Shown: positions 33,291-42,019 of the stretch, piece after piece
Layout of the letters: every line of letters starts with the position of its first letter
Numbering within the stretch: the stretch's first letter is position 1
DNA from: Acidimicrobiales bacterium
Lineage (GTDB): Bacteria > Actinomycetota > Acidimicrobiia > Acidimicrobiales > SZUA-35
Assembly: GCA_028285495.1 (NCBI GenBank)
Contig: JANQPB010000006.1
Span: 248,001-312,000, forward strand
DNA length: 64,000 bases
Direction: 5' to 3'
Made by a program: the position numbers and the translations under genes
The notes under the pieces: generated by a model
Seen by the model: only the letters and a program-made list of their open reading frames with translations
The model's database searches: none
Told to the model about the DNA's origin: nothing

Positions 33291-34049
33291 TCACGAGCCC
33301 GTCCACTCCGGCGGTCGCTTCTCGGCGAAGGCCCGCGGCCCCTCCTTGGCGTCATCGGAGCCGAACACGTCGCGCTGCATCGGGGCCTGGAGCTCCCAGA
33401 AGTCGGCCTCGGTGATGCCCTGCGTCGCCCGGATCAGCTGCTTGGAGGCGGCGACGGCGAGCGGCGCGTTGCGAGCGACCCGCTCGGCCAGCTCGAGCGC
33501 CGTGGCGACGGCCTCGCCCTTCTCGGTGAGCCGGGCGATGAGACCGTACTCGAGACCCTCCTCGGCGGTGATCGGCTCGGCGGTGATCGCCATCTCCATC
33601 GCCTTCGAGTAGCCGACCCGACCGGGCAGCCGGAGGAGGCCACCGGCGGCGGCGAACAGCCCGACCCCGGCCTCCGGGATGCCGAGTTTGACGCCCTTCG
33701 CCGCGACGAGGAGGTCGCAGCTCAGCGCCAGCTCGAGGCCACCGGCGAGCGCAAACCCCTCGACGGCGCCGATCAGTGGCTTCTTGGCGCCATCGCGGAC
33801 GAAGGTCATCATCGGCCCGATGTCCTCGCCGCGGGCGAACGCCTTCAGATCCATGCCGGAGCAGAAGCCCCGACCGGCGCCGGTGAGCACGCCGGCCGTG
33901 AGCCCCGGGTCGCCGTCCAGCTCCTCGACGGCCGCCACCAGCCCGGCCGAGAGGGCGCCGTTGATGGCGTTCATGGCGTCGGGTCGGTTGAGGGTGATCA
34001 GCAGGACGCGGTCTCGCTTCTCGGTGATCACGGCCGGTTCGTCACTCAT
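33291..34049 (-). CDS. Enoyl-CoA hydratase/isomerase (crotonase family)
   Basis: 252-residue crotonase. The CoA oxyanion strand GFCSGMDLKAF and helix ALAGGLELALSCD are typical; both catalytic glutamates expected for hydratases are present (GGLELA and IPEAGVG). The C-terminal FAEKRPPEWTG motif is common in actinobacterial members. It probably hydrates an enoyl-CoA in fatty-acid or steroid side-chain breakdown. The ATG has GGAG 9-12 nt upstream and lies about 75 nt after a TACGGT box. The amidase gene follows. Confidence 0.9.
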   Translation of the reverse strand: MSDEPAVITEKRDRVLLITLNRPDAMNAINGALSAGLVAAVEELDGDPGLTAGVLTGAGRGFCSGMDLKAFARGEDIGPMMTFVRDGAKKPLIGAVEGFALAGGLELALSCDLLVAAKGVKLGIPEAGVGLFAAAGGLLRLPGRVGYSKAMEMAITAEPITAEEGLEYGLIARLTEKGEAVATALELAERVARNAPLAVAASKQLIRATQGITEADFWELQAPMQRDVFGSDDAKEGPRAFAEKRPPEWTGS

Positions 34050-34125
34050 GGATGCTGCTCCGTTGGTTGGTGTTCGTGCTGTCTCGACCGCAGGCGACCG
34101 GTTCGGGCGGTGGCGCGGGCGCGTC

Positions 34126-34131
34126 ACCGTA
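34126..34131 (-). promoter_or_regulatory. Possible -10 box for the crotonase gene
   Basis: TACGGT on the minus strand, 76 nt before the ATG at 34049. Confidence 0.4.
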
Positions 34132-34147
34132 GCGGACCGGCATCAGC

Positions 34148-34164
34148 CGCGGTTCGTCACCGCG
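34148..34164 (-). terminator. Candidate hairpin after the thiolase gene
   Basis: CGCGGT (34148-34153) and ACCGCG (34159-34164) with a 5-nt loop, 39 nt beyond the thiolase stop and just before the crotonase promoter. Confidence 0.35.
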
Positions 34165-34203
34165 CGCTCGACGTCGGAGACCTCGCCGCTGGATTGGGCC
34201 CGG

Positions 34204-35412
34204 TCAGGCGGCGGCCTTCTCCAGGATGTGGATCCCGCAGGCCGAGCCGAGGCCGATGACGTGGGCCAGGCCGACGTTGGCGCCCTCGATCTGTCGGTCG
34301 CCGCCCTCGTCACGCAGGTGCTGGCAGACCTCCCAGATGTTGGCGATGCCGGTGGCCGAGATCGGGTGGCCCTTCGACTGCAGGCCGCCGGACACGTTCA
34401 CCGGCTTGTCGCCGTCGCGCCACGGGGCACCCGACTCGAAGAAGTCGACAGCGCCACCTTCCTCGCACAGCATGAGGTTGTCGTAGTGGACGAGCTCGGC
34501 GGTGGCGAAGCAGTCGTGGAGCTCGACGAGGTCGAGGTCGTCCGGCCCGACACCGGCCTGCTCGTAGGCCTGGTTGGCGGCGTTGCGGGTGAGGGTGTTG
34601 ACGTCGGGCAGGACCTGGCAGGCCTCCTGCCAGGGGTCGGTGGTCAGCACCGAGGCCGACACCTTGACCGCCCGCCGCTGCTGCTCGGTCGACAGCGTCT
34701 TCAACGTCTCGCCGTTGGTGACCACCGCTGCGGCTGCGCCGTCGCAGTTGGCCGAGCACATCGGGCGCGTGTTCGGGTAGGCGATCATGACGTCGTTCAT
34801 GATCTGCTCGACCGACATCGCCTTGTTGTAGGCCGCGAGCGGGTTGAGGGTGGAGTGCGAGTGGTTCTTCTCGCTGATCCTGGCGAAGAGCTCGAAGTCG
34901 GCGCCGCCGTACTTGTGGCCGTACTCCATGCCGACCTGGGCGAAGACGCCGGGCATCGTGTCGGTGCCGATCCGACCGTCGGTCGGTGCGACGGCACCGT
35001 GGCGGCCGGACGGCTCGAACACCTTCGCCTTGTCCTTGGCCTGGCCCCCGCCGCCGAGCAGGCCGGCGCCGGCCAGCTTCTCGACGCCGACGGCGAGGCC
35101 CATGTCGCACTCGCCGGCCTTGACCGCCATGATCGCGGTGCGCAGGGCCGTGGCCCCCGTCGCGCAGGCGTTGGACACGTTGTAGACCGGAATGCCGGTC
35201 TGGCCGACCTGCTTCTGGAGTTGCTGGCCGATCCCGCCGCGGCCCATCAGGTTGCCGGCGGCCAGGATGCCCATGCGGCCCATGTCGACCCCGGCGTCGT
35301 CGAGCGCGCCGCGGATGGCCTTGGCGCCGAGATCGACGGTGTCGAGGTCGGGGTGCTTGCCGAACTTGGTCATGTGGATGCCAAGGATCCAGATGTCGTC
35401 ACTGGCGCTCAT
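34204..35412 (-). CDS. SCP-x / Ltp-type thiolase
   Basis: 402-residue thiolase-superfamily protein of the lipid-transfer (Ltp/SCP-x) branch. The nucleophile Cys83 lies in NVSNACATGA, the His in KGHPISATG and the second Cys in GLGSACGIHI. Members act as thiolases or, with a DUF35 partner, as retro-aldolases in steroid side-chain removal. It starts with ATG after a strong AGGAGG and follows the DUF35 gene by 47 nt in the same direction, the usual pairing. Whether it makes or breaks C-C bonds here is not decided by sequence. Confidence 0.88.
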   Translation of the reverse strand: MSASDDIWILGIHMTKFGKHPDLDTVDLGAKAIRGALDDAGVDMGRMGILAAGNLMGRGGIGQQLQKQVGQTGIPVYNVSNACATGATALRTAIMAVKAGECDMGLAVGVEKLAGAGLLGGGGQAKDKAKVFEPSGRHGAVAPTDGRIGTDTMPGVFAQVGMEYGHKYGGADFELFARISEKNHSHSTLNPLAAYNKAMSVEQIMNDVMIAYPNTRPMCSANCDGAAAAVVTNGETLKTLSTEQQRRAVKVSASVLTTDPWQEACQVLPDVNTLTRNAANQAYEQAGVGPDDLDLVELHDCFATAELVHYDNLMLCEEGGAVDFFESGAPWRDGDKPVNVSGGLQSKGHPISATGIANIWEVCQHLRDEGGDRQIEGANVGLAHVIGLGSACGIHILEKAAA

Positions 35413-35459
35413 GATGTGGTCCTCCTGGGGTCGGATCGTCGAGAGAGGGGTCGGTGGGG

Positions 35460-35852
35460 TCAGGCCGGCTCGAAGCCGAAGGCGATCGCCTCGGTGCCGT
35501 TGTCGTCGGTACCCATGGAATAGGTGGCGAGCCGGACGGGCATCCCGAGCGACACGTGGTCTGGATCGGGATCGACGTTGATCACGTTGCCCCGAACGCT
35601 GGTGCCGCCGCAGTCGACGACGCCGGCGACGAAGGGCACGTCGATGCCGGGCGCGGCGTAGGCGACGATGGTGAACGAGCGCAGCGTGCCCTCGGTCTCG
35701 ATCGGGACGGTGCGGAACGAGTCGCCGAAGCAGGCCGCACAGGCGTTGCGCCGGTCGAAATAGCGGGCACCGCAGCTCGTGCACTCGTTGGCGACGAGGT
35801 GGGGGCTGGGCTCCAGCTCCAGGTAGTCGACGAGCGGGATCTTGTCAGCCAA
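35460..35852 (-). CDS. DUF35 OB-fold / zinc-ribbon partner of the thiolase
   Basis: 130-residue acyl-CoA-associated OB-fold protein. The rubredoxin-like zinc ribbon has CTSC (Cys24, Cys27) and CAAC (Cys38, Cys41), followed by an OB domain (GTLRSFTIVAYAAPG, then VDCGGTSVRGNV). I place the start at TTG 35852 because GGAG is 9 nt upstream and the family begins MADKIPLVDYL; an ATG at 35936 would add 28 atypical residues. DUF35 proteins bind next to SCP-x thiolases or ChsH-type hydratases and shape their active site. Confidence 0.85.
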   Translation of the reverse strand: MADKIPLVDYLELEPSPHLVANECTSCGARYFDRRNACAACFGDSFRTVPIETEGTLRSFTIVAYAAPGIDVPFVAGVVDCGGTSVRGNVINVDPDPDHVSLGMPVRLATYSMGTDDNGTEAIAFGFEPA

Positions 35853-36002
35853 GACGATGGTCTCCGATCCGGTGGCTTCGAGTCGTTGGGCCTCCGGCGG
35901 CCGCGCCGCAGCCGACCGCCTCGGTGAGTCTCCCATAGCGGTGTGACAGCGACCAAAAAGGCGCACCCGGCCGCCGGTCCCTCCGATGTCACAGGGCGTC
36001 GT

Positions 36003-36008
36003 CATGCT
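36003..36008 (+). promoter_or_regulatory. Possible leaderless -10 box
   Basis: CATGCT followed by 6 nt and the ATG at 36015. Confidence 0.4.
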
Positions 36009-36014
36009 GGTCCC

Positions 36015-36470
36015 ATGTCCGAGATCGACACCTCCCGGGGCTCCGCCGAGCCCGGTCAGCCGCCGGAGCGGCCGGATCGTGGTGTCGGACCGGCCACCGT
36101 CGGGGCGAGGCCGGTGGTCGACCTCGCCGCCCGCCGTCGCATGGCCGCCGCGCCGGCCACCGGGCCGGCCGGCTCCGGTGACGGTGGCGATGCCCAGACC
36201 GAGGCCGAGGACCCGACGCACGACGAGGGGGCGGCGCCGGTGCACGCCGAGCGGTCCGAGGGTCCCGGTGCGGTCGTCCGTCCACTCAACGACGCGGCTG
36301 CGATCTACGATGCCCTGGCCGACGAGATCCGTGGCTCGGCGATCGGCTGGTCCGACTCGGCGCTCGCCCAGCTCGAGCGGGGCCTGCTCGAACGCTACGG
36401 GCCGCTGATCGGCGGGCGACACCCCGTTCGGCGGCTGGTCCGGCTGGCGGCCCGTCCGCCTGCAGCCTGA
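36015..36470 (+). CDS. Uncharacterised protein with disordered N-terminus
   Basis: 151 residues. The first 90 are low complexity (Pro, Gly, Ala, Asp, Glu), probably disordered, with a short basic patch AARRRMAAAP. The last 55 form likely helices (AAAIYDALADEIRG, then LAQLERGLLERYGPL) ending in a basic tail. No membrane segment, no recognised family. The start ATG is preceded by a CATGCT box at 6 nt. It precedes the Lhr helicase gene by 58 nt and may share its transcript. Confidence 0.65.
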   Translation: MSEIDTSRGSAEPGQPPERPDRGVGPATVGARPVVDLAARRRMAAAPATGPAGSGDGGDAQTEAEDPTHDEGAAPVHAERSEGPGAVVRPLNDAAAIYDALADEIRGSAIGWSDSALAQLERGLLERYGPLIGGRHPVRRLVRLAARPPAA

Positions 36471-36528
36471 TGAACCGCTCGGCCCCTCGTGGGGCGACGA
36501 CCACCACCCGATCCGGAGGGCGCCGGCC

Positions 36529-39500
36529 GTGACGTTGGTCGAGCGACCGCCCGACCGGCCGGCTGCGCCGCCGCGGCCGGTCGTCCATCAGCCGACCCTC
36601 GACGACGGGCTGCCCGGACCGGTCTTCGCCGGCTGCGAGCCCGGCGCGCTCGAGCTCGACGCCGAGCTCGTTCCCGGTGTCCATCTCCATCCGGCCGTGG
36701 CCGGCTGGTTCCGGGCCCGGTTCGGCCGGCCGACGCCGCCGCAGGCCGGCGGGTGGCCGGCGATCGCCGGGGGCCGGCACACGCTGATCGCCGCGCCGAC
36801 CGGCTCGGGAAAGACGCTGGCCGGCTTCCTCATGGCGATCAACCGCCTCTACCTCGACAACGCAGCCGGTCACGAGCGGCCGGGAACCGACGTCGTGTAC
36901 GTGTCCCCGCTGAAAGCGCTCGCCGTCGACATCGCCGAGAACCTGCAGCGCCCGCTGGCCGAGATCGCCGAGGTGGCGAGGTCGATGGGCCTGGCCCACC
37001 CCGACCTCACCGTCGGCGTGCGGACCGGCGACACCCCACCGGCCGAGCGCCAGGCGATGATGCGTCGCCCCCGCACGTTCGTGGTCACCACACCCGAGTC
37101 GCTGTACCTGCTGGTCACCGCGGCCAAGGGCCGCCAGGTGCTCAGCGGGGTGCGCACCGTCATCGTCGACGAGATCCACGCCATGGCCCGCGACAAGCGC
37201 GGTTCGCACCTCTCGATCACCCTCGAACGACTGGAGCACCTGTGTCGCAGCAGCGGGCGGCCGGCGCCGAGCCGCATCGGGTTGTCGGCCACCCAGCGCC
37301 CGATCGAGACCGTGGCCCGGCTGCTGGTCGGAACCCGCACCACGGCCGTCGCCGAGGGGGATGGAGCCGCCCGACCGGCCGGCGATCGAGCGGTCGACTG
37401 CGCCATCGTCGACGGCGGTCACGCGCGCCACCTGGATCTCGACCTCGAGCTGCCGGACGGCGAGTTGGAAGCGGTGGCATCGGGCACGCAGCTCGACGGC
37501 ATGCTCGACAGGATCGCCGAGCTCGTCGCCGAGCACCGGACCACCCTGGTGTTCGTCAACACCCGCAGACTGGCCGAGCGCCTGGCCCACCAGCTCGGCG
37601 AGCGGCTCGGGGACGACGAGTCCGGCTCACCGGTCGTCGCCGCCCACCACGGCAGCCTCAGCAAGGACCGGCGACACCTGGTCGAGCGGCGGCTGCGGGC
37701 CGGCGAGCTGCGAGCCCTCGTTGCCACCGCCTCCCTGGAGCTCGGGATCGACGTCGGCCCGGTCGAGCTGGTCTGCCAGATCGGCTCACCCCGGTCGATC
37801 GCCACCTTCCTGCAGCGGGTCGGCCGGTCAAACCACACGCGACACGGCACCCCCCGGGGCCGGCTGTTCCCGCTCACCCGTGACGAGCTCGTCGAGTGCG
37901 TCGCCCTGCTGACTGCGGTCCGTGGCGGACGACTCGACGCGCTCGACCCACCGGTGGCCCCGCTCGACATCCTGGCCCAGCAGCTCGTGGCCGAGACCGG
38001 TGCCGACGGGTGGCGAGCCGATGACCTGTACCGCCTGGTGACCACGGCCCACCCGTACCGTGATCTCTCCCGCCACGACTTCGACCGGGTCGTCGGCCTG
38101 GTGTGTGACGGCATCCTCACCGGGCGGGGGCGACGTGCCGCGTGGGTCCACCGGGACGCCGAGAACGACGAGCTCCGCGGCCGCCGTGGCGCTCGCTACG
38201 TCGCCCTCACCTCCGGTGGCGCCATCCCCGAGATCTACGACATGCGGGTGGTGGTGGAGCCGGACGAGGCCTTCATCGGCACCGTCACCGAGGACTGGGC
38301 GATGGAGTCGTCTGCCGGCGACATCTTCCTGCTCGGCACCAACTCGTGGCGCATCCGCCAGGTCACCGGCGGTGAGGTCCGGGTCACCGATGCCGGCGAC
38401 GCACCGCCGACGGTCCCGTTCTGGGCCGGCGAGGCGCCGGCCCGTACCGCCGAGCTGTCCGAGGAGGTGTCCGAGCTCCGGCGGCTCGTCGGCGACCACC
38501 TCGATCGGGGCCGGCCCGCGGGGGCGGTCGACGCACTGGTCGACTCGGCCGGGGTCCCCGAGGCCGCGGCGTCGACCGTCGTCGCCTACCTCGCGGCAGC
38601 GCGGGCCAGCCTCGGGCGCCTGCCGACGTCGACCACCCTGGTCATGGAGCGCTTCTTCGACGACGCCGACGGCACGCAGCTGGTGATCCACTCACCGCTC
38701 GGCGCCCGCATCAACCGCGCCATGGGCTATGCGCTGCGGAAGAAGTTCTGCGTCGGGTTCAACTTCGAGCTGCAGGCCGCCGCCAGCGACGACGCAGTCG
38801 TGATCTCCCTCGGCCCGCACCACTCGTTCCCCCTCGACGACGTGGTCCGGTTCCTCACCCCGGCGACGATCGCCGACACGCTCACCCAGGCGGTGCTCGA
38901 TCAGCCGGCCTTCCAGTCCCGCTGGCGTTGGAACCTGAACCGCTCGCTGATCGTGCTCCGGATGCGAAACGGGCGCCGCAACCCGCCGCCGATCCAGCGG
39001 ATGGAGAGCGACGACCTGCTCGCTGCCCTGTTCCCCGACGCCGCAGCGTGCCAGGAGAACGTGTCCGGGCCGATCCGCATCCCCGAGCATCCGGTCGTCG
39101 ACCAGACGATCCACGACACCCTCACCGAGGGACTCGACGTCGACGGCCTCATCGACCTGTGGCGACGCTTCGAGACGGGCGAGGCCAGGATGATCTGCGT
39201 CGAGACGACGGAGCCATCGGTGCTGGCCCACGAGATCCTGACCGCTCGCCCCTACGCGTTCCTCGACGACGACGAGATCCCCGACCGCCGCACCCGGGCG
39301 GTCGCCCTCCGGCGCGGCCTCCCGGTCGAGCCGACGGAGCTCGGCGCCCTGCTCCCCGAGGCGATCGAGCAGGTCCGGGCCGAGTGCCGGCCCGACCCCC
39401 GCACGGCCGACGAGCTGCACGACCTGCTCGTCGACGCCGTCCTGCTGGCCCCCTGCGAGCGCTGGCGGGCCCTCTACGAGGAGCTGGCTGCCCGGGGGCG

Positions 39501-40971
39501 AGCGTGCGCCATCGAGTCGCCCGATGGCGGCGAACGGTGGATCGCGTCGGCATCGGCCGTTGCCGTCCGGGTGGTCGTCGACGATCGGCCCATCGACGAC
39601 CTCTTCCCCGAGCAGGTGGCGGCTCGGGCCCTGCGGGGCCACCTCGATCTGTGCTGTCCGGCGACCGCAGACCAGCTGGCCGCAGCGAGTGGGCTGCGGC
39701 CGCCGATGGTCACCGCCGGGTTGGCCGCCCTGGAAGCAGAGGGGTTTGCCATCCAGGGACGCTTCACGCCCCCGGATGGGTCGACGCCGCCTTCCGACGC
39801 CGACGGCGGCCTCGACCCCGGCACGGAGCCGGTCGAGTGGTGCTCCCGCCGGTTGCTCGCCCGGATGCACCACCGGTCGCGGTCTGGTCGTCGGCGGTCG
39901 GTCGAGGCGGTGTCACCGGAGACCTTCGTCCGCTTCCTCACCCGATGGCAGCACGTGGCCCCCGGCAGCCAGCTGGCCGAGCCGGCCGGGCTCGTCGAGG
40001 CGATCGGCCAGCTCCAGGGTTGGGCCGCCGGGGCTGCGGCCTGGGAGCCGGAGCTGCTGATGCGGCGCCTGGACGCCTACGATCCCGCCTGGCTCGATCG
40101 ACTCTGCGTCGACGGCCACCTCCGATGGCTTCGTCTCCGTCCCCCCGATCGGGCCGACGACGAGCGGCGTGGCATCGGCGCCTCCCGGGTGACCCCGATC
40201 TCGCTCGTCCACCGCCAGGACCTGCCGTGGCTGCTCGAGGCGTGGCGCGGGCCTTGCGACCCTGCTGCGCCATCCACCGGGGCGCTGGCCGAGGTCGTCA
40301 CCACGATCGAAGCCACCGGCCCTCGCTTCGCCGCCGATCTGGCCACCGACGTCGGCCGGCTCCCGACCGACGTCGAGTCCGCACTGTGGGACGGGGTGGC
40401 CCGCGGTCTGCTGTCGGCCGACGGCTTCGGTGCCATCCGCTCGCTGACCGAGCGCCCGAGCCGCCGGGCTCGCCATCAACGCTCGCTGTCCCGTCTCCGT
40501 CGAGCCGACCGGGCCACGATCCGGTCGGCCGGTCGCTGGTCGCTCGTGGCCCGGCCGCGAGGTGCGCCCGGGGAGCCGCTCGGCCCGAGCGCAACGGGTC
40601 GAACCGGCGACGTCACGGCGGCCGACGAGCTGGCCGAGGCCGTCGCCGACCAACTGCTGCAGCGCTGGGGGGTCGTCTGCTACGACCTGGCGGCGGTCGA
40701 GAAGCTGCGCCTGCCCTGGCGGCAGCTGCAGTGGGCGCTCCGCCGGTTCGAGGACCGGGGCCTGGTCCGGGGCGGGCGGTTCGTGAAGGGAGTCTCGGGC
40801 GAGCAGTTCGCGCTGCCGGAGGCCGCCGACCTGCTGGTCGAGACCGGGAGGCAGCCGGCCACAGGGACGGTCGAGGTCTGTGGGCTCGACCCGCTCAACC
40901 TGACCGGCGTGCTCCTTCCCGGTCCGCGGGTGCCGGCCAGACGAGGCACCAGGCTCGAGCTGCCATGCTGA
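36529..40971 (+). CDS. lhr: Lhr-type superfamily 2 helicase
   Basis: 1480-residue large helicase-related protein. Helicase motifs are all visible: TGSGKTLAGF (I), VSPLKALAVD (Ia), DEIHAMAR (II), SATQRP (III), LELGIDVG (V) and QRVGRSNH (VI), within residues about 70-480. A winged helix and the Lhr-specific region follow, and the long C-terminal half has the repeated winged-helix layout of full-length Lhr. Mycobacterial and E. coli Lhr translocate 3' to 5' on DNA and unwind RNA:DNA hybrids in DNA repair. GTG start with GGAGGG upstream. Confidence 0.93.
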   Translation: MTLVERPPDRPAAPPRPVVHQPTLDDGLPGPVFAGCEPGALELDAELVPGVHLHPAVAGWFRARFGRPTPPQAGGWPAIAGGRHTLIAAPTGSGKTLAGFLMAINRLYLDNAAGHERPGTDVVYVSPLKALAVDIAENLQRPLAEIAEVARSMGLAHPDLTVGVRTGDTPPAERQAMMRRPRTFVVTTPESLYLLVTAAKGRQVLSGVRTVIVDEIHAMARDKRGSHLSITLERLEHLCRSSGRPAPSRIGLSATQRPIETVARLLVGTRTTAVAEGDGAARPAGDRAVDCAIVDGGHARHLDLDLELPDGELEAVASGTQLDGMLDRIAELVAEHRTTLVFVNTRRLAERLAHQLGERLGDDESGSPVVAAHHGSLSKDRRHLVERRLRAGELRALVATASLELGIDVGPVELVCQIGSPRSIATFLQRVGRSNHTRHGTPRGRLFPLTRDELVECVALLTAVRGGRLDALDPPVAPLDILAQQLVAETGADGWRADDLYRLVTTAHPYRDLSRHDFDRVVGLVCDGILTGRGRRAAWVHRDAENDELRGRRGARYVALTSGGAIPEIYDMRVVVEPDEAFIGTVTEDWAMESSAGDIFLLGTNSWRIRQVTGGEVRVTDAGDAPPTVPFWAGEAPARTAELSEEVSELRRLVGDHLDRGRPAGAVDALVDSAGVPEAAASTVVAYLAAARASLGRLPTSTTLVMERFFDDADGTQLVIHSPLGARINRAMGYALRKKFCVGFNFELQAAASDDAVVISLGPHHSFPLDDVVRFLTPATIADTLTQAVLDQPAFQSRWRWNLNRSLIVLRMRNGRRNPPPIQRMESDDLLAALFPDAAACQENVSGPIRIPEHPVVDQTIHDTLTEGLDVDGLIDLWRRFETGEARMICVETTEPSVLAHEILTARPYAFLDDDEIPDRRTRAVALRRGLPVEPTELGALLPEAIEQVRAECRPDPRTADELHDLLVDAVLLAPCERWRALYEELAARGRACAIESPDGGERWIASASAVAVRVVVDDRPIDDLFPEQVAARALRGHLDLCCPATADQLAAASGLRPPMVTAGLAALEAEGFAIQGRFTPPDGSTPPSDADGGLDPGTEPVEWCSRRLLARMHHRSRSGRRRSVEAVSPETFVRFLTRWQHVAPGSQLAEPAGLVEAIGQLQGWAAGAAAWEPELLMRRLDAYDPAWLDRLCVDGHLRWLRLRPPDRADDERRGIGASRVTPISLVHRQDLPWLLEAWRGPCDPAAPSTGALAEVVTTIEATGPRFAADLATDVGRLPTDVESALWDGVARGLLSADGFGAIRSLTERPSRRARHQRSLSRLRRADRATIRSAGRWSLVARPRGAPGEPLGPSATGRTGDVTAADELAEAVADQLLQRWGVVCYDLAAVEKLRLPWRQLQWALRRFEDRGLVRGGRFVKGVSGEQFALPEAADLLVETGRQPATGTVEVCGLDPLNLTGVLLPGPRVPARRGTRLELPC

Positions 40972-40977
40972 GCCGGG

Positions 40978-41008
40978 GCTCCGGAACCCGTTGCGCTAGC
41001 CCCGGAGC
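40978..41008. terminator. Candidate hairpin between convergent genes
   Basis: GCTCCGG (40978-40984) pairs with CCGGAGC (41002-41008) around a 17-nt loop, between the ends of lhr and the rhodanese gene. A competing GGGGCT/AGCCCC pairing exists. Confidence 0.35.
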
Positions 41009-41015
41009 GCGGCGG

Positions 41016-41912
41016 TCAGGCCCGCTCGCCGTTGCCGGTGGCCACCGGGCGGTCGGGGTCGAGGGCCCACTCCGACCACGAGCCGGCATACAGCCGCCCA
41101 CCCTGCAAGCCGATCAGGCGGGCGACCAGGAGGTCGTGGCAGCCGGTGACCCCCGACCCGCAGCTCGCCATGACCTCCGAGCCGGGCTCGACGCCAAGCT
41201 CCGACAGGTCGGCCCGCAGCACCTCGACCGGCAGCAGCCGCCCGTCGGGTCCGACGTTGTCGGTCCACGGCCGGGAGCGGGCCCCCGGCACGTGCCCGGG
41301 GCGAGCGTCGATGTCGTTCGGGGTCCCGATGAAGCGCTCGCGGCTTCGAGCGTCGAGCAGGACGCCTCCGGCCGCGACGGCGTCGAGCACGTCGCCGGCG
41401 CCGATGAACCGGTCGGTCGGCCAGGGAACGGGCTCGGGCACCGGCGTCGGCTCGCCGTCGCCGCGCTCGGCCTCGGATGCGGCCTCCCGCGCTCCCGGCT
41501 CGGGGCCGGTGGCCGAGGGTTCCTCGTCGACGATCAGCTCACCCGCCCATGCCTGGATGCCGCCGTCGAGGACGGCGGCCGGATGGCCGATGGCGTCGAG
41601 CATCCACCAGAGCCGGGCGGCAACCGCCCCGCTCTGGTCGTCGTAGGCCACGACCGGTCGATCGACGAGGCCGAGCCGGCCCCGCACGGCGGCGAAGTCC
41701 TCGGGCGTCGGCAGCGGATGCCGACCGCGCTCCCCCGCCGGCGACGAGAGGTCGACGTCGAGATCGGCGAACACCGCCGTCGGGACGTGTCCGGCCAGGA
41801 AGTCGTCCCGCTTCGGGCCATCGGTGATCGACCACCGAACGTCGACGACCTGCACCCGGTCGAGATGATCGGCCAACCAGGCAGCCGACACGACGGGACT
41901 GGGCAGGAACAT
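41016..41912 (-). CDS. Two-domain rhodanese (thiosulfate/3-mercaptopyruvate sulfurtransferase)
   Basis: 298-residue tandem rhodanese. The N-terminal domain is the inactive one (VVDVRWSI, YDDQSGAVAARLWW) and the C-terminal domain holds the active-site loop CGSGVTG, closest to 3-mercaptopyruvate sulfurtransferases (CG(S/T)GVTA). An acidic 35-residue insert (about 130-165) separates the halves. It transfers sulfane sulfur to cyanide or thiols in the cytoplasm. The ATG has GGAGG close upstream, and a TAGCCT box lies about 45 nt before it. It is convergent with lhr. Confidence 0.9.
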   Translation of the reverse strand: MFLPSPVVSAAWLADHLDRVQVVDVRWSITDGPKRDDFLAGHVPTAVFADLDVDLSSPAGERGRHPLPTPEDFAAVRGRLGLVDRPVVAYDDQSGAVAARLWWMLDAIGHPAAVLDGGIQAWAGELIVDEEPSATGPEPGAREAASEAERGDGEPTPVPEPVPWPTDRFIGAGDVLDAVAAGGVLLDARSRERFIGTPNDIDARPGHVPGARSRPWTDNVGPDGRLLPVEVLRADLSELGVEPGSEVMASCGSGVTGCHDLLVARLIGLQGGRLYAGSWSEWALDPDRPVATGNGERA

Positions 41913-42019
41913 ACGACCTCCGCTTCGGCGGCGGGCCAGGCGACAACCGGCCGACGAGCGTCCGAGGCTAGCGCTGCGCCCGCCGTTCCGGCCCCAGCGT
42001 CAGCGTCCAGGACCGAGCG